Shown piece after piece: positions 1 through 7,719 of a DNA stretch of 64,000 nt; the first letter of the stretch is position 1, and each line of letters opens with the position of its first letter. Location of the stretch: the NCBI GenBank assembly GCA_011364985.1, contig RDOC01000002.1, positions 1 to 64,000 of the forward strand, read 5' to 3'. The notes under the pieces are model-generated. The model had not been told where the DNA came from, did no database searches, and saw nothing but the letters and a program-made list of their open reading frames with translations. The position numbers were made by a program, and so were the translations under genes. The DNA comes from Candidatus Thorarchaeota archaeon (lineage in GTDB: Archaea > Asgardarchaeota > Thorarchaeia > Thorarchaeales > Thorarchaeaceae).

Positions 1-271
1 ACCCAAGGCTATCTCTTATTTCCTCAATTGACTGTCCGTCATTCCACCGTTGACCGACACGCCAGCCAATATCTGTGAGTGAATAGCTTGAACCGTGAAA
101 TTCATCAAGAAATCCATACTGGACAAGTTGCTTCAGTTGTTTCTTGAACCCTTTTTTATTTCTGATATGACATAGTCCTGCAATAGAGTCCACTCGACGA
201 TGGCTCTTACCTATGACCTTCTTTCTGAAGAAACAAGCTAGTAGATCAAGGTCATCCTTTTCGAGTGGCAT
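1..271 (-). CDS. Partial winged-helix-like small protein, cut by window edge
   Basis: An open frame runs leftward from ATG at 271 to the edge (about 90 codons, no stop). The start reads MPLEKDDLDLLACFF. The rest has the helix and turn pattern of a winged-helix DNA-binding domain: a helical segment with SHRRVDS, a recognition-like segment around KGFKKQLKQLVQYGFLDE, then a short wing ending SYSLTDIGW, as in MarR/PadR-type folds. The C-terminus is outside the window. An AT-rich stretch with TATA-like sequence lies just upstream on the minus strand. The exact family is not recognised, and the DNA-binding role is inferred from fold pattern only. Confidence 0.55.
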   Translation of the reverse strand, partial: MPLEKDDLDLLACFFRKKVIGKSHRRVDSIAGLCHIRNKKGFKKQLKQLVQYGFLDEFHGSSYSLTDIGWRVGQRWNDGQSIEEIRDSLG

Positions 272-406
272 GAAAGGTATATAGCAAATCTGGATTTAAG
301 GATTGCGTTTGTTGTGTGTTATTAACGATATAATTAGTTTTATAAATAGTATCGCAAATAATAGCATACAAATGTAAGATTTATATACATAAATTGTTAC
401 AATAAA

Positions 407-592
407 GCACGCGAACAATCACGCGACAAAACGTGCAAACAAATTGACATAACAAGTGCAAGTAAACACTCTAACAAACACGAGAAAAGGCATGCAATTA
501 ACCATGCATCAAGGTGCACGAATAATTGCATAGTTAATTGTGCAGTTAATGGCACGAAAACAATCGTGACTATCTATATGATTACTTGCATT
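407..592. repeat. Phased array of TGCA/GCAC/CACG motifs
   Basis: The AT-rich spacer between two divergent winged-helix genes holds about a dozen short GCAC, CACG, GTGC or TGCA cores. They lie near 407, 420, 433, 457, 478, 490, 504, 514, 527, 541, 552, 564 and 587. Most are 10-14 bases apart, and the larger gaps are near double that. ATGCA and GTGCAC versions are palindromic. This resembles a multi-site operator or an iteron-like array for a DNA-binding protein, perhaps the neighbouring regulators. The motif spacing is visible; the function is inferred. Confidence 0.4.
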
Positions 593-656
593 GTGAATGC
601 CACATTAAAACTACAATGTCAATGCCCGCACAGAATGATTGGAGTACGGATACACG

Positions 657-1346
657 ATGGTAAAGCGAAAGAGAACCTCGGTGGAAGATGCACTTGAAAT
701 CATACTGAAGCAGTTGCCGAAAGACACTCCTTCAACAATAAGCGAAATTGCCAGTGAAACGAATCTCAGCTGGAATGTCGTTGATCGTGCTACAAGTCTT
801 GCTATGGATATGCAAGACTATTTCCACGCCAACAAGATTGAGGTCCTCGGAGGGAGGGGTCGCAAGATCGTGCTTGTGGAGTTGCGGATTGACCTGACCA
901 GACTTCCCAGCAAGGTCAGAGAGTGGTTTATTGATGAGAAGTTCTTCAAGGGGAAGGAGAAAAATCATTGTACTACCGATGAGGCTAGGCAGATCCTTGG
1001 GACCAATACTGAGAACGAAGGCAGAACCAAGTTTGAGAGTGCGGTCCAGTGTGTCATAGATGCTCTTGAGCTTGAGGATGAGCTTTCGATCCTTGAGCTC
1101 TCAAAGCGAATCGAAATCAATCGGAGGACAATAGAGAGAGTTCTGGATTTCTTTCTCAGGTTTCAGGAATATTTCGCCGATTTCTATCTGAAGAAGATTG
1201 AAGGAAGTCTAGTTCTCAGAAATCATCCAGATATCTATGCCTTAGATGAAACAAGGATGATATACATGCTGAAGAAATTATACCTGCCACACCTTAAGGT
1301 GGAGTTGCCCGATGAGAAAGAGAGAACTCTATTTCAGACTGCTTAG
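657..1346 (+). CDS. Two-domain winged-helix protein of unknown role
   Basis: About 229 residues from ATG 657, which has GGAG at 641-644 as a possible ribosome site. A TTG at 639 would add six residues. Two similar HTH-like halves are visible: an N-terminal one around STISEIASETNLSWNVVDRA and a C-terminal one around LSILELSKRIEINRRTIERVL. Each is followed by a helix with an aromatic FL-QEYF/DYF pattern. This points to an internally duplicated winged-helix DNA-binding protein. No enzymatic motif is seen. It lies directly downstream of the TGCA motif array, so it may bind there, but that is inference. Confidence 0.6.
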   Translation: MVKRKRTSVEDALEIILKQLPKDTPSTISEIASETNLSWNVVDRATSLAMDMQDYFHANKIEVLGGRGRKIVLVELRIDLTRLPSKVREWFIDEKFFKGKEKNHCTTDEARQILGTNTENEGRTKFESAVQCVIDALELEDELSILELSKRIEINRRTIERVLDFFLRFQEYFADFYLKKIEGSLVLRNHPDIYALDETRMIYMLKKLYLPHLKVELPDEKERTLFQTA

Positions 1347-1400
1347 GCAAGAATGTCCTATTTGATCTATTTACTTACTCAATGGAACAATGAGAACTAG

Positions 1401-1508
1401 GTGAAGATGGTGTTCGTGAGCGCTGCAGAGGGGGACCTATTTGCGAAGTATATCAACGAGTTCGCCTAGGAGATCCGGAAGATAGGGCCGAATCCAATCA
1501 GATTGTGA
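1401..1508 (+). pseudogene. mvhD-like C-terminal remnant, copy 1
   Basis: Translating from 1401 gives FVSAAEGDLFAKYINEFA, then a stop, then EIRKIGPNPIRL and the terminal stop. This matches the C-terminal end of MvhD/FlpD-type hydrogenase delta subunits (ISASEG..FA..VNEFT..I..LGPNP). Only the last 35 codons remain, broken by an in-frame TAG. Two longer relatives follow at 2377 and 3319. The fragment sits just upstream of the first toxin-antitoxin module. Family assignment is from recalled conserved motifs, not from a search. Confidence 0.6.
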
Positions 1509-1565
1509 TGGGAGAGCCAGAGGAATCTTTATGTGTGCAAGATATTATATTGTACACGATGTATC

Positions 1566-1868
1566 ATGGAGACTGTCACTGCTAGATTACCAGAGGAAAT
1601 GATCAAGAAGCTGGAACTCATTGCAAGAGAGGAACAGATAGACAGGTCTGAGTTGATCAGAAGGGCACTTGATATTGGGATACAGCAGTTTCTTCTAGAA
1701 CGAGCACTCAAGGAGTACAGAGAGCGACGAGTGTCTCTCTGGAAAGCTGCATCCATGGCAGGGCTTCCCTTGAGAACTATGATGAAAGAAGCGGACCGAG
1801 CGATGATTCCTGTAGCATACGACGAGGAAGACTTGGAGCGTGATCTTGCATTTGTCAGGGACCAGTAG
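1566..1868 (+). CDS. RHH/UPF0175-type antitoxin
   Basis: About 100 residues from ATG 1566. The N-terminus (TVTARLPEEMIKKLELIA, then SELIRRALDIGI) is a ribbon-helix-helix DNA-binding domain. The C-terminal half (RRVSLWKAASMAGLPLRTMM) matches the UPF0175 antitoxin pattern. The product should bind its own promoter and neutralise the downstream PIN toxin. A TATA-like TATTATATTG lies at about 1544. The toxin frame begins within a few bases of the stop, so the two are surely co-transcribed. The module is flanked by mvhD-like remnants. Confidence 0.8.
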   Translation: METVTARLPEEMIKKLELIAREEQIDRSELIRRALDIGIQQFLLERALKEYRERRVSLWKAASMAGLPLRTMMKEADRAMIPVAYDEEDLERDLAFVRDQ

Positions 1869-1869
1869 A

Positions 1870-2370
1870 GTGGTGAGCAATGCAAGTCCTCTAATCTATC
1901 TCTCAATGGTAGGCAATCTTCGCTTGCTCAATAATTTGTTTAATGAAATTCTTATTCCGGAGGAAGTCTTCAGAGAGGTATGCGGTATGCGGGACACTCC
2001 TGATTCGATTGTGATATCTTCGGCTGTGGATGATGGATGGATACATACCAAGGATGTGGTAAGTAGAGATATTGATTCTCTCGCAAAGAGTTCTGGGATT
2101 GACATTGGAGAAGCGGCAGCAATACTGCTAGCAAAAGAAACAGAAGCTTTGCTTCTCATTGACGATAAGATGGGGAGAACTACAGCTGAGATCCTAGGAG
2201 TCAGGTGTTTGGGCACAGTAGGTGTGCTCCTACGAGCTTTATCTATTTCAATAATAGACCTCAGTGAATATGTAGAGATTCTTGATAGAATGATTGATTC
2301 AGGATTTCGATTGGACTCAAAAGTCTACAGACTAGCAGTACGAATAGCTAAGGATCTTGATGAGAAATAG
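1870..2370 (+). CDS. DUF3368 PIN-domain toxin
   Basis: About 166 residues from a GTG just after the antitoxin stop (alternative GTG at 1873). VSNASPLIYLSMVGNL carries the first PIN acidic patch in its DUF3368 form. LIPEEVFREVC, then GIDIGEAAAILLAKE and LLLIDDKMGR supply the later conserved acidic residues of a PIN ribonuclease. As the toxin of a type II pair it would cleave RNA, with Mg-dependent catalysis. Base use resembles its neighbours. It ends six bases before the second mvhD-like remnant. Confidence 0.8.
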   Translation: MVSNASPLIYLSMVGNLRLLNNLFNEILIPEEVFREVCGMRDTPDSIVISSAVDDGWIHTKDVVSRDIDSLAKSSGIDIGEAAAILLAKETEALLLIDDKMGRTTAEILGVRCLGTVGVLLRALSISIIDLSEYVEILDRMIDSGFRLDSKVYRLAVRIAKDLDEK

Positions 2371-2376
2371 TCCTTA

Positions 2377-2623
2377 ATGCAATGCATGTATGCTGCTGCT
2401 GATCTAGCGGGGACCATGAAGCTACAGTACGATGTCACGAGCAGGATCAGCAGAATGCCATTGTACTGCGAGGCTGGATATCAACTTCATTCTGAAGGTG
2501 CTGTAGGAGGGGCGGATGAAGATAGTCTTCGTGAGCGCAGCAGAGGTGGACCTGTTCACAGCTGAGATTAACAAGTTTACTGAGAAGATACGGAAGATTG
2601 AACCGAATCCGATACGGCTTTAG
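2377..2623 (+). pseudogene. mvhD-like remnant, copy 2 (internal deletion, frameshift)
   Basis: The 5' part reads QCMYAAADLAGTMKLQYDV, matching the CxYCAYGAADLAG.. region of MvhD. After a deletion and frame change, the 3' part reads MKIVFVSAAEVDLFTAEINKFTEKI and ends EPNPIRL with a stop. Over the first 84 bases it is close to copy 3, with roughly ten mismatches by eye, so the duplication is fairly recent. Cysteines expected for an Fe-S site are largely lost. Its last bases overlap the end of the convergent PIN gene. Confidence 0.65.
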
Positions 2624-3015
2624 TAAGACTCGACATGCAGTCCTTCAAAACGTTCGAAATGCCTCTGATTTCTAGTGACAACCATTTCGTTATGTTGTAA
2701 GGCAATTCCTGCTATCTGTGCATCGATGGGGTCCACAAGTAGCCCCTCCTTCCTCAAACGGCCAAGTTCAATGCCTGCGCGCCATGCTGAAATCGCATCT
2801 AGAGGAAGGACCTGAAAGTCTCCGATAATTGTATCGATGCGATTCTGTTCCTTTTCAGGAAGCTGGGCCAACGAAATACCAACTGCAATCTCCATGACTG
2901 TGGGAGTTGTGAGATATTGCGTGGTTCCATCTCTGGATAGCGCTTCAAGCTTAGCCAAGGCGTCTTTCGATTTCCTCATAATATCGATGATGAAACTTGA
3001 ATCTGCGATCATCAC
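2620..3015 (-). CDS. vapC: VapC-type PIN toxin
   Basis: 131 residues. The PIN signature is complete: MIADSSFIIDIMR at the N-terminus (first Asp pair), a Glu in VMEIAVG, and PIDAQIAGIALQHNEMVVTRNQRHFERF with the later acidic residues and TRN-x-HF motif. It is a Mg-dependent ribonuclease toxin. Its start lies five bases after the upstream antitoxin stop, forming a two-gene operon on the minus strand. Its 3' end abuts mvhD-like remnant copy 2. Confidence 0.9.
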   Translation of the reverse strand: MMIADSSFIIDIMRKSKDALAKLEALSRDGTTQYLTTPTVMEIAVGISLAQLPEKEQNRIDTIIGDFQVLPLDAISAWRAGIELGRLRKEGLLVDPIDAQIAGIALQHNEMVVTRNQRHFERFEGLHVESY

Positions 3016-3019
3016 TTGT

Positions 3020-3256
3020 TCAACTCATCAGTTCTTCCATGCTTTGGCCCCAGAGTTCACTTCGTTCCTTCCTGAAGTCTTCCAAAGCCTTTGAGAGTTT
3101 GATGGCGGAGTCATCGGAGATAGAGTCTATGAAGTCGCTCAATGTTCGTTTATGTGCAAGTCGTATCACAACCTGACTGAAGCTCTCGTTTTCTCTTTTC
3201 GCCTTTCGTAGGACCTCATAGGCTTCTTCTGAAAGGGAGATCGTCTTATATCCCAT
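3020..3256 (-). CDS. vapB: VapB-type (DUF217) antitoxin
   Basis: 78 residues. The N-terminal KTISLSEEAYEVLRKAKRENESFSQVV is the classic DUF217/VapB archaeal antitoxin start, a short DNA-binding element followed by SFSxV. The acidic, helical C-terminus would mask the toxin's active site. The gene directly precedes vapC. The ATG at 3256 has an AT-rich upstream region shared with mvhD-like remnant copy 3 on the other strand. Confidence 0.88.
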   Translation of the reverse strand: MGYKTISLSEEAYEVLRKAKRENESFSQVVIRLAHKRTLSDFIDSISDDSAIKLSKALEDFRKERSELWGQSMEELMS

Positions 3257-3318
3257 CGATTATTCCTCATGTATGTATGTGTATGATGTGAATTTAAGCT
3301 CGTTGCTAAGTGAGTTTC

Positions 3319-3624
3319 ATGCAATGCATGTACGACGCTGCGGACCTAGCTGGAACCATGAAGCTACAGTACGATGTCACGAGCAGGATCAGCAGGATGC
3401 CCTGCACCGCGCGATTAGGCCTCAACTTCATCCTGAAGACAGTGCAGAAGAGGGCTGAGAGAAGGATGTGGTTCGCGAGAAAGCTGATTGGCCAGCTGGG
3501 CTTGAACGAGGGGCGAGTCAAGATGATGTTTGTTAGTGCTGCAGAGGGAGACATTTTCGCGGCTGAGATGAACAAGTTCACCAAGTAGATTCGAGAAACA
3601 GGGCTGAATCCAGTAAGATTATGA
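3319..3624 (+). pseudogene. mvhD-like remnant, copy 3 (most complete)
   Basis: It reads MQCMYDAADLAGTMKLQYDV, then RMPCTARLGLNFILK, ERRMWFARKLIGQLGL and VKMMFVSAAEGDIFAAEMNK. A premature TAG follows, then RETGLNPVRL and a stop. The block order matches the C-terminal half of MvhD/FlpD (AADLAG, RVPCSGR, FILKA, ER..F..LL..LG, ISASEG, GPNP). The central glycine/cysteine segment is missing. It is therefore a decayed copy of a hydrogenase/heterodisulfide reductase electron-transfer subunit. No intact version lies in the window. Confidence 0.65.
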
Positions 3625-3772
3625 ACCGAATGATTGATTTCCTGTCCTAGTTTGGATAACAATAAACGAGGAACAGATATGGGAAGCGTACTCCATCTCG
3701 TTTCTTATGAGAGTTATTGTTATAGGTAGCCTTGGTTGGGGGATGGTAGGTTTATTTCGTGAAGGGATAAAT

Positions 3773-4219
3773 ATGAATCAGAATGGTGAACGTAAGACTC
3801 TGAAGATAGGTGATCTTTGGCATGAACCTGTTGCCTTCAGAGCATCAGTTGTTAAGGAAGGTAACTGCAGAGCCAACCACAAGAAGGGGCAGGTCTTCGA
3901 ATTTGTTTGGTGTACTCCTAAGGGTATGTGCGGCGAGAGTTTCGTAGGTATGTATCCTGTCCTTCATTCGTTGAGAGTATTGGGTGATATGAGAGAGCTA
4001 GGAAGTCCGCACCGTCACATTCGCGTCTACAACTGTCCTGGAAGGGTCATTCAGTTTGAGATTGAGGCCACATACAGATGCAATCTGTGTGGCAGTGAGC
4101 TACCAATAGAAAACGGCGAAGTGCAATCAAAGAAGCTCGAAAACCCAGAACAGCATCTTTGGGTGCGTGTCTGTTCTGACTGCTCAAAGAAGTATTCCAA
4201 TACCGAGCTTGTTTGGTGA
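3773..4219 (+). CDS. TIGR04076-like protein with C-terminal zinc ribbon
   Basis: About 148 residues from ATG 3773, which has GAAGGG at 3761 as a ribosome site. An upstream in-frame start at 3707 is less likely. The first 100 residues match the small TIGR04076 family: VVKEGNCRANHKKGQVFEF, TPKGMCGESFVGMYPVL, then HIRVYNCPG..IQFEIEA. The family's function is unknown. A C-terminal extension with CNLCG and CSDC pairs adds a zinc-ribbon-like knuckle not typical of the family as I know it. It stands alone, between mvhD-like remnant copy 3 and a poor-coding stretch. Confidence 0.6.
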   Translation: MNQNGERKTLKIGDLWHEPVAFRASVVKEGNCRANHKKGQVFEFVWCTPKGMCGESFVGMYPVLHSLRVLGDMRELGSPHRHIRVYNCPGRVIQFEIEATYRCNLCGSELPIENGEVQSKKLENPEQHLWVRVCSDCSKKYSNTELVW

Positions 4220-4762
4220 CTCTCAGGAAACTCGCAGAACTGACTCTCTCCAAGAATATAACGTCGACAAATTCGACAAGGGGCTTCGGAAGATACACTC
4301 AAAGACAAATCGGTTATAAATCCGATTAACTCATTCGATTTGCTTCCACTTATATTTGATTAGAAGTATGAATGAGCAATTGGTTCTGATACCATGGATT
4401 CTTGATGTGATTATTGACAGAATTCCCAAAGCACCGACTACTACGTATTCTTCAAGGAAAAGAAGAATGCGTGATTGACTCACAGCTGGTGCGAGTTTGT
4501 TCTGTTATGAGGCGTCTTCCGGACAAGATGTGGATGTCTAGCGACTGCAGTCCTTGTTTCTTCAATCATTCTGGTTGGTATGTTTCTCATTCTTCTATTG
4601 CCAATTGTATCGAAACATGCCTCATAGAAGACATTTGAATCTATGCAGTGATTTCAGGACTTATATGGATAGAGAGGCTCTTCAACTGCAGATAGACTCT
4701 GCTGATGGCTTGCATGCCAACGAAACTGCAAAGACAGGTTCAGATTCTGTTAGTATGATGAG
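4220..4762. other. Poor-coding gap with small membrane-peptide remnants
   Basis: No convincing gene. A 36-residue frame at 4368-4478 (MNEQLVLIPWILDVIIDRIP...) follows a TATA-like TTATATTTG. In another frame, a hydrophobic segment ending at 4627 (TAVLVSSIILVGMFLILLLPI) would span a membrane. Together they may be a frameshifted membrane protein, or chance. Confidence 0.3.
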
Positions 4763-5197
4763 TCATAACCGTTTTCTCATAGCATAGGCACGGATCTCAA
4801 AACCCAGTTTGTCATACAGATGCTTTGCTGCTTTCGCCTCAATAGGACAGTGGAGAAGAGCAATATCAATACCCTCCGTTTTCAGGGTTCGAAGTAGTTT
4901 GTCAAGCAGTTCTTCACCAATGCCTTGTCTTCGATATGATGTATCGACAGCCAGAAGTTCGATCTGGGCCACCTTGGTTGCAGTCCATCTGCTCAGGACC
5001 TCATCAGGAACCTCTCGTAGATAGGCAAAGACAAATCCAACCAGTTTGCCGTCGATTTCTGCAACGAGAAAACCCTGGGAAAATGACTGTGCTGGTTGAA
5101 AGAACTCCTCAGTGACATCAGAATCGAAGGATGAGTATTTGTTCGCGAGATCAATCACTTGGTTGAGATCTTCGTGTTCAAAGGTACGGATGTTCAT
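4763..5197 (-). CDS. GNAT-family N-acetyltransferase
   Basis: 144 residues, standard GNAT length. The acetyl-CoA pyrophosphate loop is visible as VDTSYRRQGIGEELL (Q/R-x-x-G-x-G). Before it is IELLAV (beta-4), and after it the motif B region HLYDKLGFEIRA. It would transfer an acetyl group from acetyl-CoA to an unidentified amine. The gene is monocistronic, with a TATA-like TTTATAGG upstream on the minus strand near 5235. The substrate cannot be inferred. Confidence 0.85.
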   Translation of the reverse strand: MNIRTFEHEDLNQVIDLANKYSSFDSDVTEEFFQPAQSFSQGFLVAEIDGKLVGFVFAYLREVPDEVLSRWTATKVAQIELLAVDTSYRRQGIGEELLDKLLRTLKTEGIDIALLHCPIEAKAAKHLYDKLGFEIRAYAMRKRL

Positions 5198-5535
5198 GAT
5201 TGAATCGCCTTGCGAATTCGGAGAGCCTATTTTGCCTATAAACTGATGTTCCTGAGCTGTCAGGAGCTTGGAACCGAGCTGCGTTCAGACCCGTCTTCGA
5301 AGAACTAATACCAGCACAGCAATGGCGCGAAAAGCTCTCAAACCGAAAGCGGTTATTGTCAATGGATTGATTCGGAGACTCAGTCGGATCGATCTTAAGA
5401 CAACTGAGCTTTTCCAAGTAGAGTTCACACTGGTGGAATAGGACTCCTAGTTCAATGAGGTGGATAGGATTTCTGCCTGCAACAAAATGTCTTTTATGAA
5501 AGCCGAATCCATTTTAGGCGAAGGGCATACGGGAA
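5198..5535. other. Intergenic region between divergent genes
   Basis: 338 bases separating the GNAT gene (minus) from the HD gene (plus). It holds a TATA-like element near 5235 for the GNAT gene and TTTTATGAAAG near 5490 for the HD gene. No open frame with coding character is seen. Confidence 0.4.
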
Positions 5536-6393
5536 TTGAGCATTGATAGGAAGAAACAGAGTGTGTCACAAATGACAAAGACACAGAAGGCAAGGTACAC
5601 CCTGAAAGATAGGTTACGAAAGGCGCTCAAAGATAACAGACTATGTAGAATAGCGCTTGATGAATTGGAGAAGGATGTCGAAGTTCAAACACTTCTTGAA
5701 GACTCGAACAGGATGGCAATTGATAGAATGGGATATTCTGACCATGGTCATACTCACTCACTCATTGTAGCAATGAATGGTATCAAGTTGATACAGGCAC
5801 TTAGTCATGGACTTGAACCATCCATTGTGCAAGAAGGCACAGGAGGGCTTGATGACGCGGAACTCGTAGTGTTTCTCGGTTGCTACCTTCACGATATCGG
5901 AATGGTTGTGGCCAGAAACAATCACGATATTTTCACCGTCGTGCTGGCAACACCAATTCTTGACAAGATTCTTGCAAAGATATACCCTGATGATCAGCAC
6001 AGACAGGTACATATCCGAGGCCATGTGCTTCATACCATTTATTCTCATGATATGGCTGCCCCACCATTGACGGTAGAAGCGGGTGTAGTTGGGATTGCTG
6101 ATGCCCTAGATATGACAAAGGGCCGAGCAAGGATACCCTTTGAAGCAGGTAGTGTAAACATTCATTCAGCATCCGCAATGGCAATCGACGAGGTTCGTAT
6201 CCGAAAGGGAGAGAAGAAGACAGTTCGAATCGATGTGATTATGAATAATGCAACAGGGATATTCCAGATACAGGAACTACTGGAGAAGAAGATACGCGGA
6301 GCGCCCAGACTACTTGAACACATAGAATTGTATGCAGTGATGTCTGGGAAGGCAGACAGCATAATTACAACTGAGGAGCTTCAAGTACTTTAG
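5536..6393 (+). CDS. HD-domain metal-dependent phosphohydrolase
   Basis: 285 residues from TTG 5536; ATG 5572 is a credible alternative. HD metal ligands are in order: H in SDHGHTHS, the HD doublet in LGCYLHDIGMVVAR, H in RQVHIRGHVLHTIYSHD, and the distal D in GIADALDMTKGR. This is the pattern of archaeal HD phosphohydrolases acting on nucleotides or phosphorylated compounds. The C-terminal 80 residues look like a small beta-rich domain. It is monocistronic, followed by an Lrp-type regulator. The substrate is unknown. Confidence 0.8.
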   Translation: MSIDRKKQSVSQMTKTQKARYTLKDRLRKALKDNRLCRIALDELEKDVEVQTLLEDSNRMAIDRMGYSDHGHTHSLIVAMNGIKLIQALSHGLEPSIVQEGTGGLDDAELVVFLGCYLHDIGMVVARNNHDIFTVVLATPILDKILAKIYPDDQHRQVHIRGHVLHTIYSHDMAAPPLTVEAGVVGIADALDMTKGRARIPFEAGSVNIHSASAMAIDEVRIRKGEKKTVRIDVIMNNATGIFQIQELLEKKIRGAPRLLEHIELYAVMSGKADSIITTEELQVL

Positions 6394-6539
6394 TCTGCAG
6401 TATCATCCTATGTGTTGAAACCGCTGATTTGAGTTCCGACGATTACGAACACCTATTGTAACGAGACCGTACATATCAGCTAATATATATGTGCGATAGC
6501 GGGCGCTGCGTGCATCATCTACGTCAGAGTGATAACACA

Positions 6540-6977
6540 ATGGAGCTTGATCCAATCGACCACAGAATAATCGGGATGCTTCAGGAAAACGGAAGACGGT
6601 CATATAGCGAAATAGCTGAAAAAGTAAAGCGCACAGAAGTTACCATACGTCGAAGAGTAAAGCGTCTGGTCGATGAAGGGTATATCAAGAAATTCACTGT
6701 CATCTTAGATCCCTTGAAGACAGGTCGCAAAATACGAGCCTTCATCAGGGTCAAGACAGCCATGAAGGAAGCATCTGTTATATCCAAGAGAGTGCATGAC
6801 TTCAAAGAAGTGGATGAGGCCTATTTCTTAGACGGCGCCTGCGGAATTATGCTAAAAGTCACTGTGGATGACCTCCAGAAGCTCAGAGAGTTTCTTGAAG
6901 TACAACTGGGCAAGGTTTCTGGTGTTGGAGAGATAGAGACTTGCATCGTACTTGAGGACATCAAATCGACATCTTAA
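6540..6977 (+). CDS. Lrp/AsnC-family transcriptional regulator
   Basis: About 145 residues from ATG 6540 (MELDPIDHRIIGMLQENGRRSYSEIAEKV), the standard Lrp start; an upstream frame start at 6489 is unlikely. The N-terminal HTH runs to RRRVKRLVDEGYIKKFTVIL, and a C-terminal RAM/ligand domain follows. A TATA-like TAATATATAT lies at about 6481. It binds DNA as a dimer or octamer, perhaps responding to amino acids. The JAMM gene starts 14 bases downstream, so co-transcription is likely. Confidence 0.88.
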   Translation: MELDPIDHRIIGMLQENGRRSYSEIAEKVKRTEVTIRRRVKRLVDEGYIKKFTVILDPLKTGRKIRAFIRVKTAMKEASVISKRVHDFKEVDEAYFLDGACGIMLKVTVDDLQKLREFLEVQLGKVSGVGEIETCIVLEDIKSTS

Positions 6978-6990
6978 TGGGTGAAATGTC

Positions 6991-7404
6991 ATGCAAAGGG
7001 CGCTATTGATGCAATCATCTCAACTCGAAACGCTTCATGAACATGCGGAAGGCGCTCTTCCATTGGAGGCAGTTGCGTTGCTCTTCGGACAGGTTATGGA
7101 GTCCCAAGTGGAAGTTGCTAGTATAGAGCTGATGGAGAACATGGCCAACTCCTCAACATCCTTTGAGGTGGATCCAGAGAGAGAGTATAGACTGCTAGTT
7201 GACGCTGAAGAGAGAGGACAAGATCTAGTTGGCATCTTTCATTCCCACCCTGCACTTCCAGAACCATCAGCAAGAGACAAAAGAAACATGAAAGTGAATC
7301 CAGTTGTTTGGCTAATTGCATCGAAACTGACAGGAAGATGGGAATGCAATGCTTTTGTATACGAAGATGAGAGAGTTCAAAGAGTGGAAATTGTATTAGG
7401 TTAG
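6991..7404 (+). CDS. JAMM/MPN-domain metalloprotease
   Basis: 137 residues. The zinc-binding JAMM motif is complete: Glu in LPLEAVALLFG, then HSHPALPEPSARD with two His, Ser and Asp. JAMM proteins remove ubiquitin-like modifiers or process small sulfur-carrier proteins. No ubiquitin-like or E1-like gene lies in this window, so the target is unknown. It follows the Lrp-type regulator closely, and its end overlaps the convergent rnp2 gene by nine bases. Confidence 0.88.
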   Translation: MQRALLMQSSQLETLHEHAEGALPLEAVALLFGQVMESQVEVASIELMENMANSSTSFEVDPEREYRLLVDAEERGQDLVGIFHSHPALPEPSARDKRNMKVNPVVWLIASKLTGRWECNAFVYEDERVQRVEIVLG

Positions 7405-7719
7405 TTCCAACTTCTTCTTCAGCGCCCTAATTGTCCCCGAGATTCTTCTTGGTTCGAAAGAAACGGATGTTGCATCGATCATTCCGATGACTGCTGCGGC
7501 CGCGATGACCTTATGTAGACTCTTTTCAGAGCATTGAAGAATGCCAATTCCAGACTTCTGCTGATATTCGTTAAGATAGAGCTTTGAGTCTGCAACAACC
7601 AGTTCGCCATAGAGGGAGAGAAGCTGTTTTCTAATCTCGGATACTAGCGCTTTCTCAGGAACGGGAGGACCATCTCTGTGGAGCGTAAAGAGAAGATATC
7701 TACGTCGTACGTCTCTCAT
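7396..7719 (-). CDS. rnp2: Ribonuclease P protein component 2 (Pop5)
   Basis: 107 residues matching archaeal Pop5/Rnp2: RRRYLLFTLHRDGPPVPEKALVSEI at the N-terminus and the VIAAAAVIGMID..ISGTIRALKKK end. It forms a heterotetramer with Rnp3 that activates the catalytic domain of RNase P RNA in tRNA 5' maturation. Its ATG overlaps the stop of rnp3, so it is translationally coupled and last in the eL15 operon. Confidence 0.9.
   Translation of the reverse strand: MRDVRRRYLLFTLHRDGPPVPEKALVSEIRKQLLSLYGELVVADSKLYLNEYQQKSGIGILQCSEKSLHKVIAAAAVIGMIDATSVSFEPRRISGTIRALKKKLELT

Noticed and set aside
4414-4787. Two overlapping plus-strand frames as genes
   Set aside because: They lack coding character, and their extents run into the GNAT gene on the other strand.
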